Positions 44,601 to 55,655 of a stretch of 64,000 nucleotides of DNA are shown here, in pieces (position 1 is the stretch's first letter; each line of letters starts with the position of its first letter). The stretch lies in the NCBI GenBank assembly GCA_950295325.1, contig OX485803.1:13204001-13268000 (forward strand), in the 5' to 3' direction. The position numbers and the translations under genes are program-made. Origin of the DNA: Polytrichum commune (lineage: Eukaryota; Streptophyta; Polytrichopsida; Polytrichales; Polytrichaceae). The notes under the pieces are model-generated. The model ran no database searches and was not told where the DNA came from. It saw nothing but the letters and a program-made list of their open reading frames with translations.

Positions 44601-47600
44601 TGTTTTAGCACAACCTACTACAAAGAGGAAATGAAAATAAAGTCATATGTGACAACAGTAACCAGATATACGTGATATGTACTTGAGTCTAGGTCATTTC
44701 TACAAGCTCAAATCTCCCTTTGATTCATTTTACATCTATGTATGCTCCAATTGTAATAATGCATATAAATAATTGGGATGATTCTAGATGGGGTCATTTT
44801 TGACATTTTCAGCTAAAAATATCAAGAAGTAACCTTACACCCTTTGTAAGACACCTTGATGGGTTAAGGGAGCATCAAGTCTGTACTTGACTGTTCTAAA
44901 GTTGCTACTTGCCATGTATGAAACTCCCACCTGACCTTCATCCACAAGAAGGATGGGGAATACGAGGACAGTAAATTCTGCAGCTTCTTTAAGTAAGAAT
45001 GTAGTGACCTTCCAGTTTCCATGCAAAGGATATAGAATTGGTCATGAGAAGGACTTTCACTGAGGTTTATCTGGTTGCCCAGGTTGGTGATGTTTTGGCT
45101 TACAAATTGGTGGAGCTGACAGCTTGTTGGACTCCAGAGCTCTCTGCCTACAGGGTGAGACATAGATCATGCAATGATTGTTAACTGTCAATTAATATTT
45201 TCAGTTCAGTAATCTAGTCTGCCATCTGACGTCTCGGCTAAGTTTTTGGCAATTGTTTCTCCAACCCTGAACCTCGCTTATGGAATGATTTGCTGAATTT
45301 GTGTTGAGAGCCGCTGGTTCTCCTTGCAGGTGGGGAAGGTGTCAGTATACATTGAAACAACCAGGGTTGTCACTCTAGTACCTGTTCCTGAGTATCCAAT
45401 ACATGTACAACAGCCAGAAGATTACAACACAAATGCACAGCAAGATGATGATGATTCCTTTCTACCACCTTACAATCCAGATGGCACACTAGAGGTGTGT
45501 TTACACATTGCTCTTGCTCAAACGTACATTTTCAGGTAGACGTGCCTTAGATGGATACTTTTCTCTCTGCACCCACTTCTCATAGGATATGAAACATGCA
45601 ATTAGTTCAATATGATTAGCAAGTCCAAATCATGCCCGTATGAATATCTTATGCATTATGAAACTGAAGAATCTTGTGCTCATTAAGTGGTTATATAGGC
45701 CCCCTCCCCAATCATTTTGAGCATGTAGTGTAATCTCTTTCAAACACATGTCTTTTTGGTGTCGGTTCTTAGATCCACGCCTAATCACATACAACTCAAA
45801 TATATTTGTACAAATTATTGTTGTGTTTGATTTAGGCATGTTAATTTGAAGTCAAAGAAGAGCTTTTTTGCTAGGAGCATACTGTTTTTTTTTCTTTCGA
45901 CTCTTTGTAATGCTTTTGTCCTGTTATTCTATACAAGCAATTCCCACTTATCAAAATGAGGAAGGTCCTGAAGCCTTTAAGAGGCCTAGAGGACATAAAA
46001 GCAGTCACTCTCCCTTGCTCCAACCTTCAATTAACATTTATGTAGTGAGCATAACAGTGGTTTCTTCTCCTTGTCAATCTCTAGAAAGAAAATTTATACA
46101 ATTGTTTGGATTTAATGCTACTAGTGTGTTTCGTTCTATCTTGTAGGTAGACCTTGCCGCACTCATGGAGGTCAGGGTTCTGGAGGATGGCCCTCAGAGT
46201 GGTGCAGTAGCTGTTCAAGCACAGGAAGCACCAAAACAAGAGTTGCACAATATTGGTGCATCTACTGTAAATGAAGGCCTTCAAAATTCAACTGATCCAG
46301 TAATTTTGCAAAGAGAACCGCAGCAGGAGGATGTAGAAATTGCTGTTGCTGTTCAAGAAGCTTCATTGACTAATGAAGATCTTCCACAGAATGATCATGG
46401 GGGGATGAGAAGTGGACAACAAACTATGGTGGAGGGAGCTGAGTCTACCTTGACCATAGGGCTGGTGGAAGCTCTTGAATCCAATTGTGATACAGGTATG
46501 GACTGACGATGTTTGCTGCGTTCTCATGAAGGCTGGATGTTTAGAATGCTCAATGTCTTCAAAATCAATACATTATATAGGTAGTCGTTTATAAGGGAAT
46601 TTTGGGGGTAATTCATTGCCACACTTTCTGTGTACCCAAAAGGTGTGTTCAAAGGTTGAAGGCCTTGCATGCATTTCAACTTGAAGAGCACCAAAATAAA
46701 TGCACTTCACATGAACATTTTACTTTGTTCCAAACCCCTTTACAAAAAAATCTAGTAAGTTTACAGTAACTTGTTAACATGCTATTGAAGCTTTGAAAGC
46801 AACACTATATCCAAACTTGACACAATCTGGTCACATAAATTTGAGAGAGTGTGTACTTCTATTTGAGTCCACTTCTGGACAATAATACTTGCCCAGTCTA
46901 AAATTGAATAATAATTTAGACTGGACAACCAATTTCATATGTTGATCAAGCCTCTCTCCAAGTAAACCAATCTAACCTTGACACTGCAACAGTAATGGAT
47001 TTGCTGCAACTGCCACTTGACTAAGAATGAGAATGAGAAAAAGATTGAGACCAAGTGGGGCGTTTATGGATGTTTAGAATGCTCAATGTCATAACATGGT
47101 GGATGTCCCACTTGTGCTTGGATTTTTGACCCATCAAACCTAGCTAGTATCAAAACGTGTGAATCCCACTCAAGCCAGAGTAAAACATGAGGAGAATCTC
47201 AATGATAATCTGTTGAATGAGAAATAAACACTTCAGTAAGGTTGAAGGGTTGAATGTTGCAATGGGAATGTGATTCAATTAAACTTAAAGTTGGTAAAGC
47301 CAGTCCCATGATTGTTTTAGGTTGAGTTTTTTTGAATAATTTGATGACAAGATTAGTATCAAAGACCTCGAATTAGTTGAATGGGACACATTTGGAACAA
47401 ATTAATCACAAACCTATAGAGGACATATTTTAACATGGATGGATGAGAGGTATGCCCATAAGCGACAATCTCTCATTGTGAAATTGTGAAGGACATTTTT
47501 TCTGTTGGTCTTCACTCCTACACTCTTGCGAAAAACTTTTCATAATTTTGTGAAGGACTCCAAAAAACAAGACCGTTTTTGACCGTCAGGCATTGAAGCC

Positions 47601-48194
47601 TTCAAACTATAACACAGACAGAAGGTGGTTTACTGCAGTAGACAGGTGGCCAACATAAATTTCATTGGTCTGTAGTCTCTGCCTAAAATTGCTGCTTGTT
47701 TTATTGCGCGCTCTTTTGTGGATATGATCATTACTGCTCCAGTTGAGGTTATCTATGCTGGTCAGGGTGGAGGTTCTCTGATGGTTTGTGTATCACTATC
47801 CATTTGGTGTGTTGCTTTGGTATGCAGGAGTCTTGACACCTCGGGTCGTTCAATACTGTCTGCTTAGCGAAATGATAGTTTTTCCATGTGACATTAGCAT
47901 GTAACTGTGATTAATATTCCAATTCTGGTGGCAGCTTGGCAGGATATTCTCTCTCAAGATCTCAACAAAAAGAAGTTGGAGCTTGCAGCAAAATTTGGTA
48001 AGCAGTTGTCAGGAGGTGAGGGTGCTGAGCCAGCAGGGACACCAACAACAACGAGCAAACCGGAAGCCTTGAGTAACCAAGATACCAAGACCGGACCTGG
48101 GAAGAAAGGGATACCTCAAATTCGACATCGCCATATGCGTACAGGTGCTTTAGGACCAACAATGGCCATGCTAAGAGCAAGTCAAGTTTTGTAG
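38400..48194 (+). CDS. coilin: Coilin, Cajal-body scaffold protein (14 exons, 832 aa)
   Basis: Coilin organises Cajal bodies in the nucleus, where snRNPs and snoRNPs mature. All introns below are GT-AG with compatible phases: 38400-38606, 39290-39354, 39994-40296, 41015-41296, 41748-41966, 42821-42890, 43181-43243, 43392-43572, 43915-43943, 44126-44359, 45083-45154, 45330-45494, 46147-46495, 47935-48194 (2499 nt, in frame). Family landmarks in order: N-terminal self-association domain (VRIRLCFEE, CPHGISLE, GFVLPPSQSTRLL); EFEKEAGGYESE; Lys-rich nuclear-localisation stretches; RSARRKKAKRRWLRE; PGHIRFEP; GQAWGQEK; the atypical Tudor-like domain (GDVLAYKLVELTACWTPELS to LEVDLAALMEVR); and the C-terminal GALGPTMAMLR segment. 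It is longer than Arabidopsis coilin, mainly through the Lys-rich middle and exon 13. Start: first ATG in a GACGATGG context. Uncertain: exon 6 (42821 or 42824) and exon 10 (44126 or 44138) starts. Confidence 0.9.
38672..39100. repeat. Imperfect tandem duplication in coilin intron 1, about 225-bp period
   Basis: GCATTTGCAAGCTTTCTGAG begins both units (about 38677 and 38905). Both continue with GGCACAGGAAGAAGTGGG, AGCTAGGCATTTG and TTTTATTGCTAAACC-like sequence. The first unit overlaps the region just past exon 1. TTTAGGG-type motifs (AAACCCTAAA) occur inside. Confidence 0.85.
39290..39354 (+). CDS. coilin: Coilin exon 2
   Basis: Encodes GFVLPPSQSTRLLQDSDLV, matching the conserved plant coilin GFVLPPFES segment. 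Acceptor TTTTTACAG, donor GTATGG, ends in phase 2. Confidence 0.85.
39994..40296 (+). CDS. coilin: Coilin exon 3
   Basis: Joins in phase to give DLVSVRRS. It contains ALEEFEKEAGGYESEYSEDE, equivalent to the acidic GGYESE block of plant coilins, then a Lys/Arg-rich stretch. Donor GTGAGT at 40297. Confidence 0.8.
41015..41296 (+). CDS. coilin: Coilin exon 4
   Basis: Lys/Ser/Glu-rich, low-complexity middle region with a SEKKKKKSKL nuclear-localisation-like stretch. Acceptor TTGCTTCAG, donor GTACCA. Confidence 0.7.
41748..41966 (+). CDS. coilin: Coilin exon 5
   Basis: Continues the charged middle region (SQDRKKSKKRKDKN, QEVQPKKKR). Acceptor GATCTCAG, donor GTGTGC; phases 2 and 2. Confidence 0.75.
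42821..42890 (+). CDS. coilin: Coilin exon 6
   Basis: A short exon encoding SDKNNSNDGNALAVTEQT. The acceptor could be either of two adjacent CAGs, which alters the exon by 3 nt without changing the frame. Confidence 0.65.
43181..43243 (+). CDS. coilin: Coilin exon 7
   Basis: Encodes RPSRSARRKKAKRRWLREQA, the highly conserved RSARRKKAKR-WLRE nuclear/nucleolar-type basic motif of plant coilins. Phase 0 on both sides. Confidence 0.9.
43392..43572 (+). CDS. coilin: Coilin exon 8
   Basis: Contains a Val/Ala/Glu repeat (GTGGCGGTGGCAGTGG-type DNA) followed by ILPVMVAPGHIRFEPDE, equivalent to the conserved VRPGHIRFEP block. Confidence 0.9.
43915..43943 (+). CDS. coilin: Coilin exon 9 (29-nt micro-exon)
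   Basis: Encodes DVGDQDQHAM, linking phase 1 to phase 0 between exons 8 and 10. Acceptor CCAATGCAG, donor GTTAGT. Confidence 0.6.
44126..44359 (+). CDS. coilin: Coilin exon 10
   Basis: Contains CKRQGQAWGQEKSYY, equivalent to the KKKGQKWGTEK block, and the start of the Tudor-like domain (IQYEKFPVLSRVPQ). The start may instead be 44138. Confidence 0.85.
45083..45154 (+). CDS. coilin: Coilin exon 11
   Basis: Encodes VGDVLAYKLVELTACWTPEL, the best-conserved Tudor-like strand segment. Exact 72 nt, phase 0 on both sides. Confidence 0.92.
45330..45494 (+). CDS. coilin: Coilin exon 12
   Basis: Encodes VGKVSVYIETTRVVTLVPVP and an acidic loop (QQDDDDSFLPPY), continuing the Tudor-like domain. Confidence 0.92.
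45725..45800 (-). repeat. R3 repeat copy in coilin intron 12
   Basis: TTTCAAACACATGTCTTTTT, GGTGTCGGTTCTTAGATCC and AATCACATACAACTCAAATA match the reverse complement of family R3, so the coilin intron has taken up intergenic repeat sequence. Confidence 0.6.
46147..46495 (+). CDS. coilin: Coilin exon 13
   Basis: Begins VDLAALMEVRVLEDG, the end of the Tudor-like domain, then an acidic, Gln-rich linker. Acceptor TTGTAG, donor GTATGG, phase 1. Confidence 0.88.
47935..48194 (+). CDS. coilin: Coilin exon 14 and stop
   Basis: Encodes AWQDILSQDLNKKKLELAAK and ends GALGPTMAMLRASQVL, equivalent to the conserved ALRG-A-GPVMN-LRS terminus of plant coilins. Stop TAG at 48192-48194. Confidence 0.9.
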
Positions 48195-49418
48195 CACATC
48201 AGAGTGGGAAGGGCTATGATGTTTTAAAAGCCCAGGTCAATTTCCTATTTCTACCATCGCTACAGCACTAGATTGGATAATTGGACAACTTTAAGCCTTG
48301 AAGTAAAGTATACAAGAAAGGGAACATTTTCACGAGGAATGTGTACATCGATTCACTAAAAGTAGTCTCTCTTAAATGGTACATGACCAAGCTTATGTTG
48401 AGACAAAAACTTCCAATGTTGGTCAGGCTGTCTGCCATGGGGTATTCATGGAAAGAACTTGCTAATGGGGGTCCAATTGTTGGTTGATGGTGATTAAAAG
48501 GTCAATTGCATCACATTTTGTAGACATTGGATTTTACAGATCTGTACGATATGCATCTGGGTTCATGCTCTTGACCTCAAGTTTTGGAAAGGGTCTTTGG
48601 AGCAGACCTCCCACTGTACTTACATAAGGGTGTAATGGTTGCTAATTTGACCACATAATTTGTTGAACGACCAAAGAGACGCACCATGGGGTCACATGAC
48701 CTGTCAAACTTTGATTTTTCATGACACACATGAAGAAAAGAAGGTATATGTTATGCTTCCTCTTTCTTTACATTTAAGCCTACAACTATAATTGTTCAAA
48801 ATTTGATAGGTCATGTAACCGTGCGACAAATCTTTGTGGTCGTTTTGACCAATGTGTTTGATTTAACAATCCCTTAGATTTATAGAGGTCATTCTGATCA
48901 ATTTTGTGGCATGGCCCTTGTGTGTTAGGATGCCTTTGTTATTAGTCAAGGTTATTGAGAATGTTGAGTTTCATAATCCATATCTAAGTCACATGATATA
49001 GGTATGTAACCTACATTCTGCAATAAACGCATGTGGATTTTGACATACACCTCCCTTCCTATTAGACTATGGTCATTACAACTTGATATCTCAAGACAAT
49101 AGCCTATTTAGACCCTTTCAATCAAAATCTTCTTGTTTAATTGAGGTCATGTTCTCACTTAAATCCTATTTGGGCTAAAAAATAAATAAATTAGCACCAC
49201 ACAGCCCCCCACTAATTATGTTGTTGGTCCCTCAACAACTTACCTTCTCAACAACTCTGGTGCATGTTCATGACGATGTGTAGCTTCTTCTGCAACTTTC
49301 TTAAGATCATGCATCTCCATTTTTTAAATGGCCTCCTGTAAGTCTTCATCCCTGGCCACCAACTTTGGTGCATTGATACTTTTGATATTGTATTTGGGGA
49401 TTCGTTGATTAAACACTT
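48195..49418. other. Intergenic region downstream of coilin
   Basis: Coilin 3' region and AT-rich sequence. No gene, RNA or bounded element was recognised. Confidence 0.5.
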
Positions 49419-50207
49419 ATGTGCCCTGACTATAAAATGGGTTACCTCAACCATTCGCATCAATCTGGTAGTTTTTTCATGCAACTTGAGCAAAAGCAAG
49501 AACCCATGGTAGCTTTCTTGAAATTGGTTCACGTCAATGGTCATGTTCCATTGTCCACACCAATCCGAAAGTATATTGAAAAAGATTGCAACTCTATAGC
49601 ACATGGGATTTCTGTGATGGATGAGTTTGAAAAAACTGCCCGTAAGTAACCTTACATTCGTGAGTTGTAGTTATTTAACTTGGTATAAGTGGCCAATTAT
49701 ACTCCACACTCGACAAACTAGCTATTGGATTTCATTTGTGTTTTCGAGGGAATGGACAATAGTGGGATGACTGGCCACAATTGCCGGACGTATTGTAGAT
49801 CATTGCCTTGAAATTCTTCGGTATTGAATGTCCACATGTGTATCCTGTATGCGTGAAAGACCATAGTCTTTCAACAACCATGCAATTGTTATCCAAGTCG
49901 GAACATGCTCTTCTTATGGGGTATCGAACATGTGAGCATATTGCCTAAGGTATCTCAGAGTGAGAGGGCTTCCTATCAAAGGCAAATCTATGGTTTGGTT
50001 TGGAGTTTGGAGTTCTATCGTTCAAATCAAATTAGGAAAAACAAAGAAAAAATCTTAAATTTTATACAATCTAAACTTGAGGACGCCATGGTCAAGTTAA
50101 GTCCCGAGTTAGGTGAGGAGAGACCTAATATTTACGTTCTCTCAAACTTAACTGAATTGAATAGAATGGTGAACGATGCTCAAAATATTATTGATAAGAT
50201 AATATAA
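49419..50207 (+). CDS. Hypothetical coding fragments, unrecognised
   Basis: The frame at 49440-49640 (from MGYLNHSHQSG to FEKTARK) ends at a strong GTAAGT donor-like site (49641). The frame at 49905-50207 encodes a helical, charged sequence (SQSERASYQRQIYGLVWSLE, KIRKNKEK-like). The simplest splice between them is out of phase. A minus-strand frame overlaps the first. They may be remnants of one gene. No family was recognised. Confidence 0.3.
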
Positions 50208-53200
50208 TCATGGAGTGTAACCAATCGGATAAATCATATCTTTCTCTAGTGATTTATCAACATTGTGATAAAACAATTATGATAAGAATTATCTACAATT
50301 TGCGGGCGCTTCAAAATGTGAGCTAAAATAAGCACTTATTTGAATTTCAAGCCAAGGGTGAGTTTGTGTTTACTTTAGAATCATAAATAGAATAAGATTA
50401 AGGTTCAAAGGTCTTGATGAGAAAAATAGATTTAGATAATTATATTAAACTTCAAATTAGTTCAACCCAGATTTAGTTGCTGTAGAATAAACAACTTAGA
50501 CCTTCCTAATAAAACTTAGTTACTATAATGCAACCTAAGTGGCCTTACCTCTAATATGATACTTTATAAAGTCTAAATTAAACTAAAAACAAAGTATATG
50601 ATTTTTTTATACTACATCATAAAATATCTATAATTTTATACCTTAATTTTAGAATGAGGTAATACTTACTAACAGGAAAGAAAATTTCAAAATTTACCTA
50701 AGAATTTGAAACTTGTAGGAAATAAAGACTGTAAGTAGCTAGGGTGAAGCTACAAAGTTGGCTATATAAAACATCAGTTGTCTCGTGGAAATACTTATAA
50801 TTTCTAGAGAAATTAATTTTTTTTAAAAGAATTATTAAGATCTATTCACATATCTAAAACATGTGAGAATTGGATTTTAAAAAGGAGTCGTATTAAGCCA
50901 AGGAAATCAACCATTTTTCACTACTCAAGGTCGTTCACAAATGAAACATTTTGAGAAAAACTAAAAAATATCATCTACAAACTGAAAAAGATAGGTTACA
51001 ATAAAAACTTAATAAAGTGACAAGAAAGAAATAAAATATTATTATTTATAAAGTATTAATAACTTCGTTTCAATTTAAGAGGTACTAATATCCAAACTAG
51101 TAAGAAAAAAACTAAATTGTGGGATTTGAGACTAAAAGTGGGTTGATCTCCCTACTCTCACACGAATTCGAAATGATGCTAAACACGTTAATTGTATGCT
51201 ATACAAAGAGGAAAATTGCAAAAGAATAGAAAATAAAAATAAAAACGCATGCAAAGAGTGCCAATTCAAACCATGAGATCAATTTGATCTATAAAATGGG
51301 CCTTACCATTCCATTCTTTTCGAATATCTACTTAAGAACAACTTTAAAAATAATAAAAATTCAACCCTAATGCCTCGGAATTGTTTCATGAAATTTAAAA
51401 CATAAAAAATATGAATAAAAATCTAGTGGATGAAATGTTGAGAATGAAAATCTAGTGGAAATTCTTTTCAGAGATGAAGCCACAACGGCAGTAGTGCATT
51501 ATGACCACCCTAAATATCCAAACTATGTTAAATCCATAACTTTGTGAACTACAATATTTGGGCAGTTTGGTCTGTTAGGAAAGTTCTGATATGTACACCT
51601 TACAAATTGACACTTGATGTCGCTTACTAAACATTCAGCCAATGCCAATGTCCACCCAACAACTGGGGGAAACCTAAAAAAACCCACACTGCTTTCCAAT
51701 GAAGACACCACTGTCCTCATACTGAAAACAGACAATGAATCCAAAACATATCTCATAAAAAACTTCTAGCTCTACATGTGAAGTGGCAGAGTACGAAGTG
51801 ATAAAATGTCTCAAATCAAATGAGACTGTACCCTTTGCAATTCGCCGTTGCCATGCTAATCTTCCGCGCCATCAGAGCCTCCAAATCGTATAGTGGCATG
51901 TACAAGGTGTTGAAGCACGTTGCTGAAGTTGGCAACTTCTCCTGCGACCATTCCGGCTTTCCAATTACGCATATCTTCAACTACAAGACGAGTTTAAAAA
52001 AATTCATTTCAAATTATTGTAAAATTTGGATTTAATGTAATTTTAAACAAAAAATACTTGCTTACATTAAGTTGTATTTACACATAGTACCCTGGTTATA
52101 TCTGCAAGAATAAGAAATTAGTATATTTCAATTGCAATATCCGGTTTCAACTCATAATGAACCATAAATTAGAATAGCATTTTCCACGCCATTCTGTAGA
52201 TATTTAGATCTTATAAGTATGAAATTTTCTTCTGACAATATGGAGATTGATCACGACAAAATATTTTATTTCCCCAATCATTATTTTAATTTAAAAAATA
52301 ATGACTAAGTTTCTCCTACTTAAGAATATTGCAGCAATTCACGTAAATTTGTATAACAATAACTCACAAATCGCATCATTGTTTTGAAAGTGGACCTCCA
52401 ACCCTTTGTAAAATTCTTTTCCACAAGAAGTTTGAAATGTTTAAACTTCAACCAAATTAATTCATAACCTATCTTTCATTATTTTTACATCATGAGAATT
52501 ACAATCACGAATCTTAGAAGACAAATTGTAAAGATAGTTTCTTAGGATCAAGTGAAGGATTAATATGATAACTAATATATTCATTAAAATTTGATTCATA
52601 CAATTATCTATACTCATTAATGAAAATTTCGATTGATGTAATGTCAGAGCTTACAAGTGCACAAACATTGATAATATTAATACAAATTACAAACATACTT
52701 TTAAAATATTAATTTTAATATAAAATAATTATAAACAATCATCATTATTAGTGAGATGAACATTACAATGTAAGTCATAACATTTTTCTAATAATAAAAT
52801 AAAATACTCACAACCTACCACCTACAGAATTATCAAATTATTTGAAACCGCTTAAAAAAACTTTAAATGTAAAAAAAAAAAATTCCATGATTACAAGTTT
52901 ACACTTTGTTTTAGATAATTTCTTACATTGAATATAACTATCATTTAGAAAATTGTTATCAATCACTCTAGACAAAGCCTTATATGACAAGCTTCAAGGA
53001 GCATTTAATGATGCAAGATTAGTCTTTTTTGCAACAAATTTGATACACAATTGGAAAAAAATCATTTAAAAAAAAATTATAGCAATTTTATTACAGCTAA
53101 CGAACATTACTGCCACAATGTCTTTTCCAAAACCAATAACATTTTTTGAACTTAAACCCTGCTGCTTTAAGCTTGTTAATAATACATAATATGTTATGAG

Positions 53201-54750
53201 AGTATCACTTTTATTGTTAATCATGTGTAACAAGCAAAAAAAAATCAAATGCGGGTACATCACCATCAAGGACGTGACAAATACAACCAAATCGAATGTA
53301 ATAGAAATACCTGTAGATTCAATTATTATTATTTTACAGTATTCAAAATTTAAAACTTTATTAACAATTATCTTTTCAATCACATTTGATATACAAATCA
53401 ACATATCATGATATGATTTATCATCACAACATAGAGTAGAAATAATATCAGTTTTCATGTTTACCAACAAGACTCATAAAAAAATAAACTTACGAAATAA
53501 ACAACATATATTTTTATGTAATATGTTTTTTTAGACAATATCCCCATACGTTCGAAATATAGAAATAATTATGTTTTTAAATTTTTTAAATTTTCCGCCA
53601 ATAATATCTAATGTATTTAAATTTACCTTTACACTTTATATAGTTCATTTTTTGCTTGCAATTTATCTTTGTCAATATTTATTATTTAAGTTGTGATTGA
53701 TACTCTATTTGGCTGATAATACATTTGAGAAAAATGTAAACACATTAGATTCGCCATCATGAAGAAATCATTTGCAAGCAAAAGATAATTACTGCAATCA
53801 GAACCTTAAAAGTCAACCTTTGATAAGTGCAAAAAATCCTTCTATTGAAGAGGGAAGTTTTTTCAAGCCAAACACAATTCATGTAAGTATAATCATTTAT
53901 AGCAAGATGGGAAAACGTTTACAAAAGTTGTTTGAAAATTGAAAGCATAACATTTTAATCCGGAATCATGCTTACGAATGGTCAGAAAAAGTAAGATACC
54001 TTGCCTTTGAATCCAAGAAATAATTAGAAATAAAGATCGTTTGTTTATATTGCAAGTAGCCTATATATAATTTGATTAAGGAAAATCCGTGATGATAAGT
54101 ACGATGATGCACGTCATTATCGGCATTCATTTAGAGGTTTGTTCTCCCCATTATTTTTGAGCTAATCCTTCGATGTCATCTTAACTCTAAATGCTCTCTT
54201 CATGCCTAAAAAAATAATTAGCTATTAGCTTCTCGTAAATTTTTTCTATTCAATTTTTATTTATTTTTCATAATCTTTTGTTATTCCTTACCACTTTTCT
54301 CATTTTCCGACCTACACTTTATTTACATCTTTTTGTAGTAAATATTTTAAAGTTTTTTTATTATAATTTCATATTTTAAATAATATTTGGCAATCAATTT
54401 TACCAGTATTTTTTTATGAGTTTTTAAAGTTCAAATTTTTTTGAGACACCTCGTCATTTATTACTAACCTCACTAAAATTGCACTTACAATTTTTTTAAG
54501 GATTTGTAAGAGGATTCGGCAAATAAGAAGAAAATAGATAGTATTTAAATTTTATGAAATAAATTTAATATTTATAGTATTTAATATTTATGATACATTT
54601 GAACATATAGATTTACTTAGGTTTTTAAAAAGTATCATCTTGAATAATTTAAGAGTTTGTCATGCATCCAAAAATATAAACCAACAGTCGACAAATTAGA
54701 AGAAATGTTCGAGAAAAAAAATTAAACTTAATTATTCATGAATTGAAACG
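50208..54750. other. AT-rich block with decayed transposon sequence
   Basis: The base composition shifts visibly to A/T with long A and T tracts. Apart from the hAT relic at 53066-53470 I recognise no coding sequence. Old, heavily mutated transposon DNA is the likeliest content; loss of G and C could reflect deamination of methylated cytosines. Confidence 0.5.
53066..53470 (-). pseudogene. Eroded hAT-type transposase fragment (DUF4371/ZMYM-like)
   Basis: The 134-residue minus-strand frame retains the pattern of hAT transposases of the DUF4371 group: an EST-(I/V)S dyad in IIIIESTGISITFDLVVFVT, a middle NNKSDTLITYYVLLTSLKQQ, then GLSSKNVIGFGKDIVAVM where intact relatives have a G-F-G-(S/A)-D-G-A-x-V-M motif. 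The Gly after Asp is lost, and the frame decays beyond it (residual CVSNLLQK-like sequence near 53040). Hence a dead fragment. Confidence 0.6.
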
Positions 54751-54793
54751 TGCTCTACGGCAACCCGGTTCGGGATGTTAAGACGACGACGAA

Positions 54794-54907
54794 ATGGCTC
54801 GCAAACTAGAAGATCCGAAGGCGCAAGAAAAATCAAGACGGGAGGCCAAGGCAAAGGACGCACCTATATCAGCCACCCCATCCAAGTCTAGGCAGTGTAA
54901 AGATTGA
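54794..54907 (+). CDS. Small ORF of 37 aa in a GC-richer island
   Basis: ATG to TGA, encoding MARKLEDPKAQEKSRREAKA then KDAPISATPSKSRQCKD. Highly charged. It sits in a locally GC-richer segment (about 54750-54910) bordering the AT-rich block, next to many CGA/CGG codons. No family was recognised, and it may be an exon remnant. Confidence 0.25.
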   Translation: MARKLEDPKAQEKSRREAKAKDAPISATPSKSRQCKD

Positions 54908-55655
54908 TGGAATTTAGATACTTATAACCAACCCCTCCCTAGTGTAGCAAGTTTGTTACATATTCTCGAATGGTTTTCTGGGATATTATTAATTTTATGA
55001 GATAATTCACTTTAGTAGCTTTCCAACCATACCTTATACACCCAATTCCAAATTGAAATGAATTAGTTAGAAATATCCAAACTTCTACCTAGAAATTAAG
55101 CACTCATTTTAACCGCTCAATCCTCTTCACTTTAGTATTCAAAACCAAGATATATGTCATAGCATTATTGATTCCAGCCTAATCGAAATTGACTCCTCTC
55201 TAATTGAAATTGAGTCGCATTCCAATTGAAATTACATTATTCTAAAGATTGTCGATGGGGTCCTAATTGGGCATAGGCGCCTCTATTATAAATATTACCG
55301 AATTGAAGTTTGGGCATTTTTTAGGTAGGGTTTGTGCACAATTCTCACTGCATTCACTAATGAGGATGAGGATGGGTGTGGGTATAGGGAGTGGGCGTTA
55401 CAGAGCTGGGAGTGGCGACATCTTATTTATGGAATCTGCAATCAACAGGTATGTGCATTGTTGTTTTCCAAAGTGGTATGTGCAAATGTTGTGTGTGCAC
55501 TGTGCATTGTGTGTGCATTGGCGTCGCCTTTGCCCGATCTAGTCTTTTGTGATCGCATGTTGTGTGTGCATTGGTGTCGTCGCCTTTGCTTGATCTGGTT
55601 TTGTGTGATCGCCTGGTGTTCGCCTAGGAGTTGGTTTTGTGTGGTCGCCTGTGGA
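54908..55655. other. Region upstream of the hAT relic
   Basis: The sequence becomes TGTG/GTG-rich at 55440-55640, with the frames there starting at unlikely positions. It may include the promoter or terminal sequence of the hAT element. No TIR could be fixed. Confidence 0.35.

Noticed and set aside
44835-45163. Minus-strand frames over coilin exon 11
   Set aside because: Antisense shadows; the plus-strand exon matches the coilin Tudor-like domain with exact splice phases.
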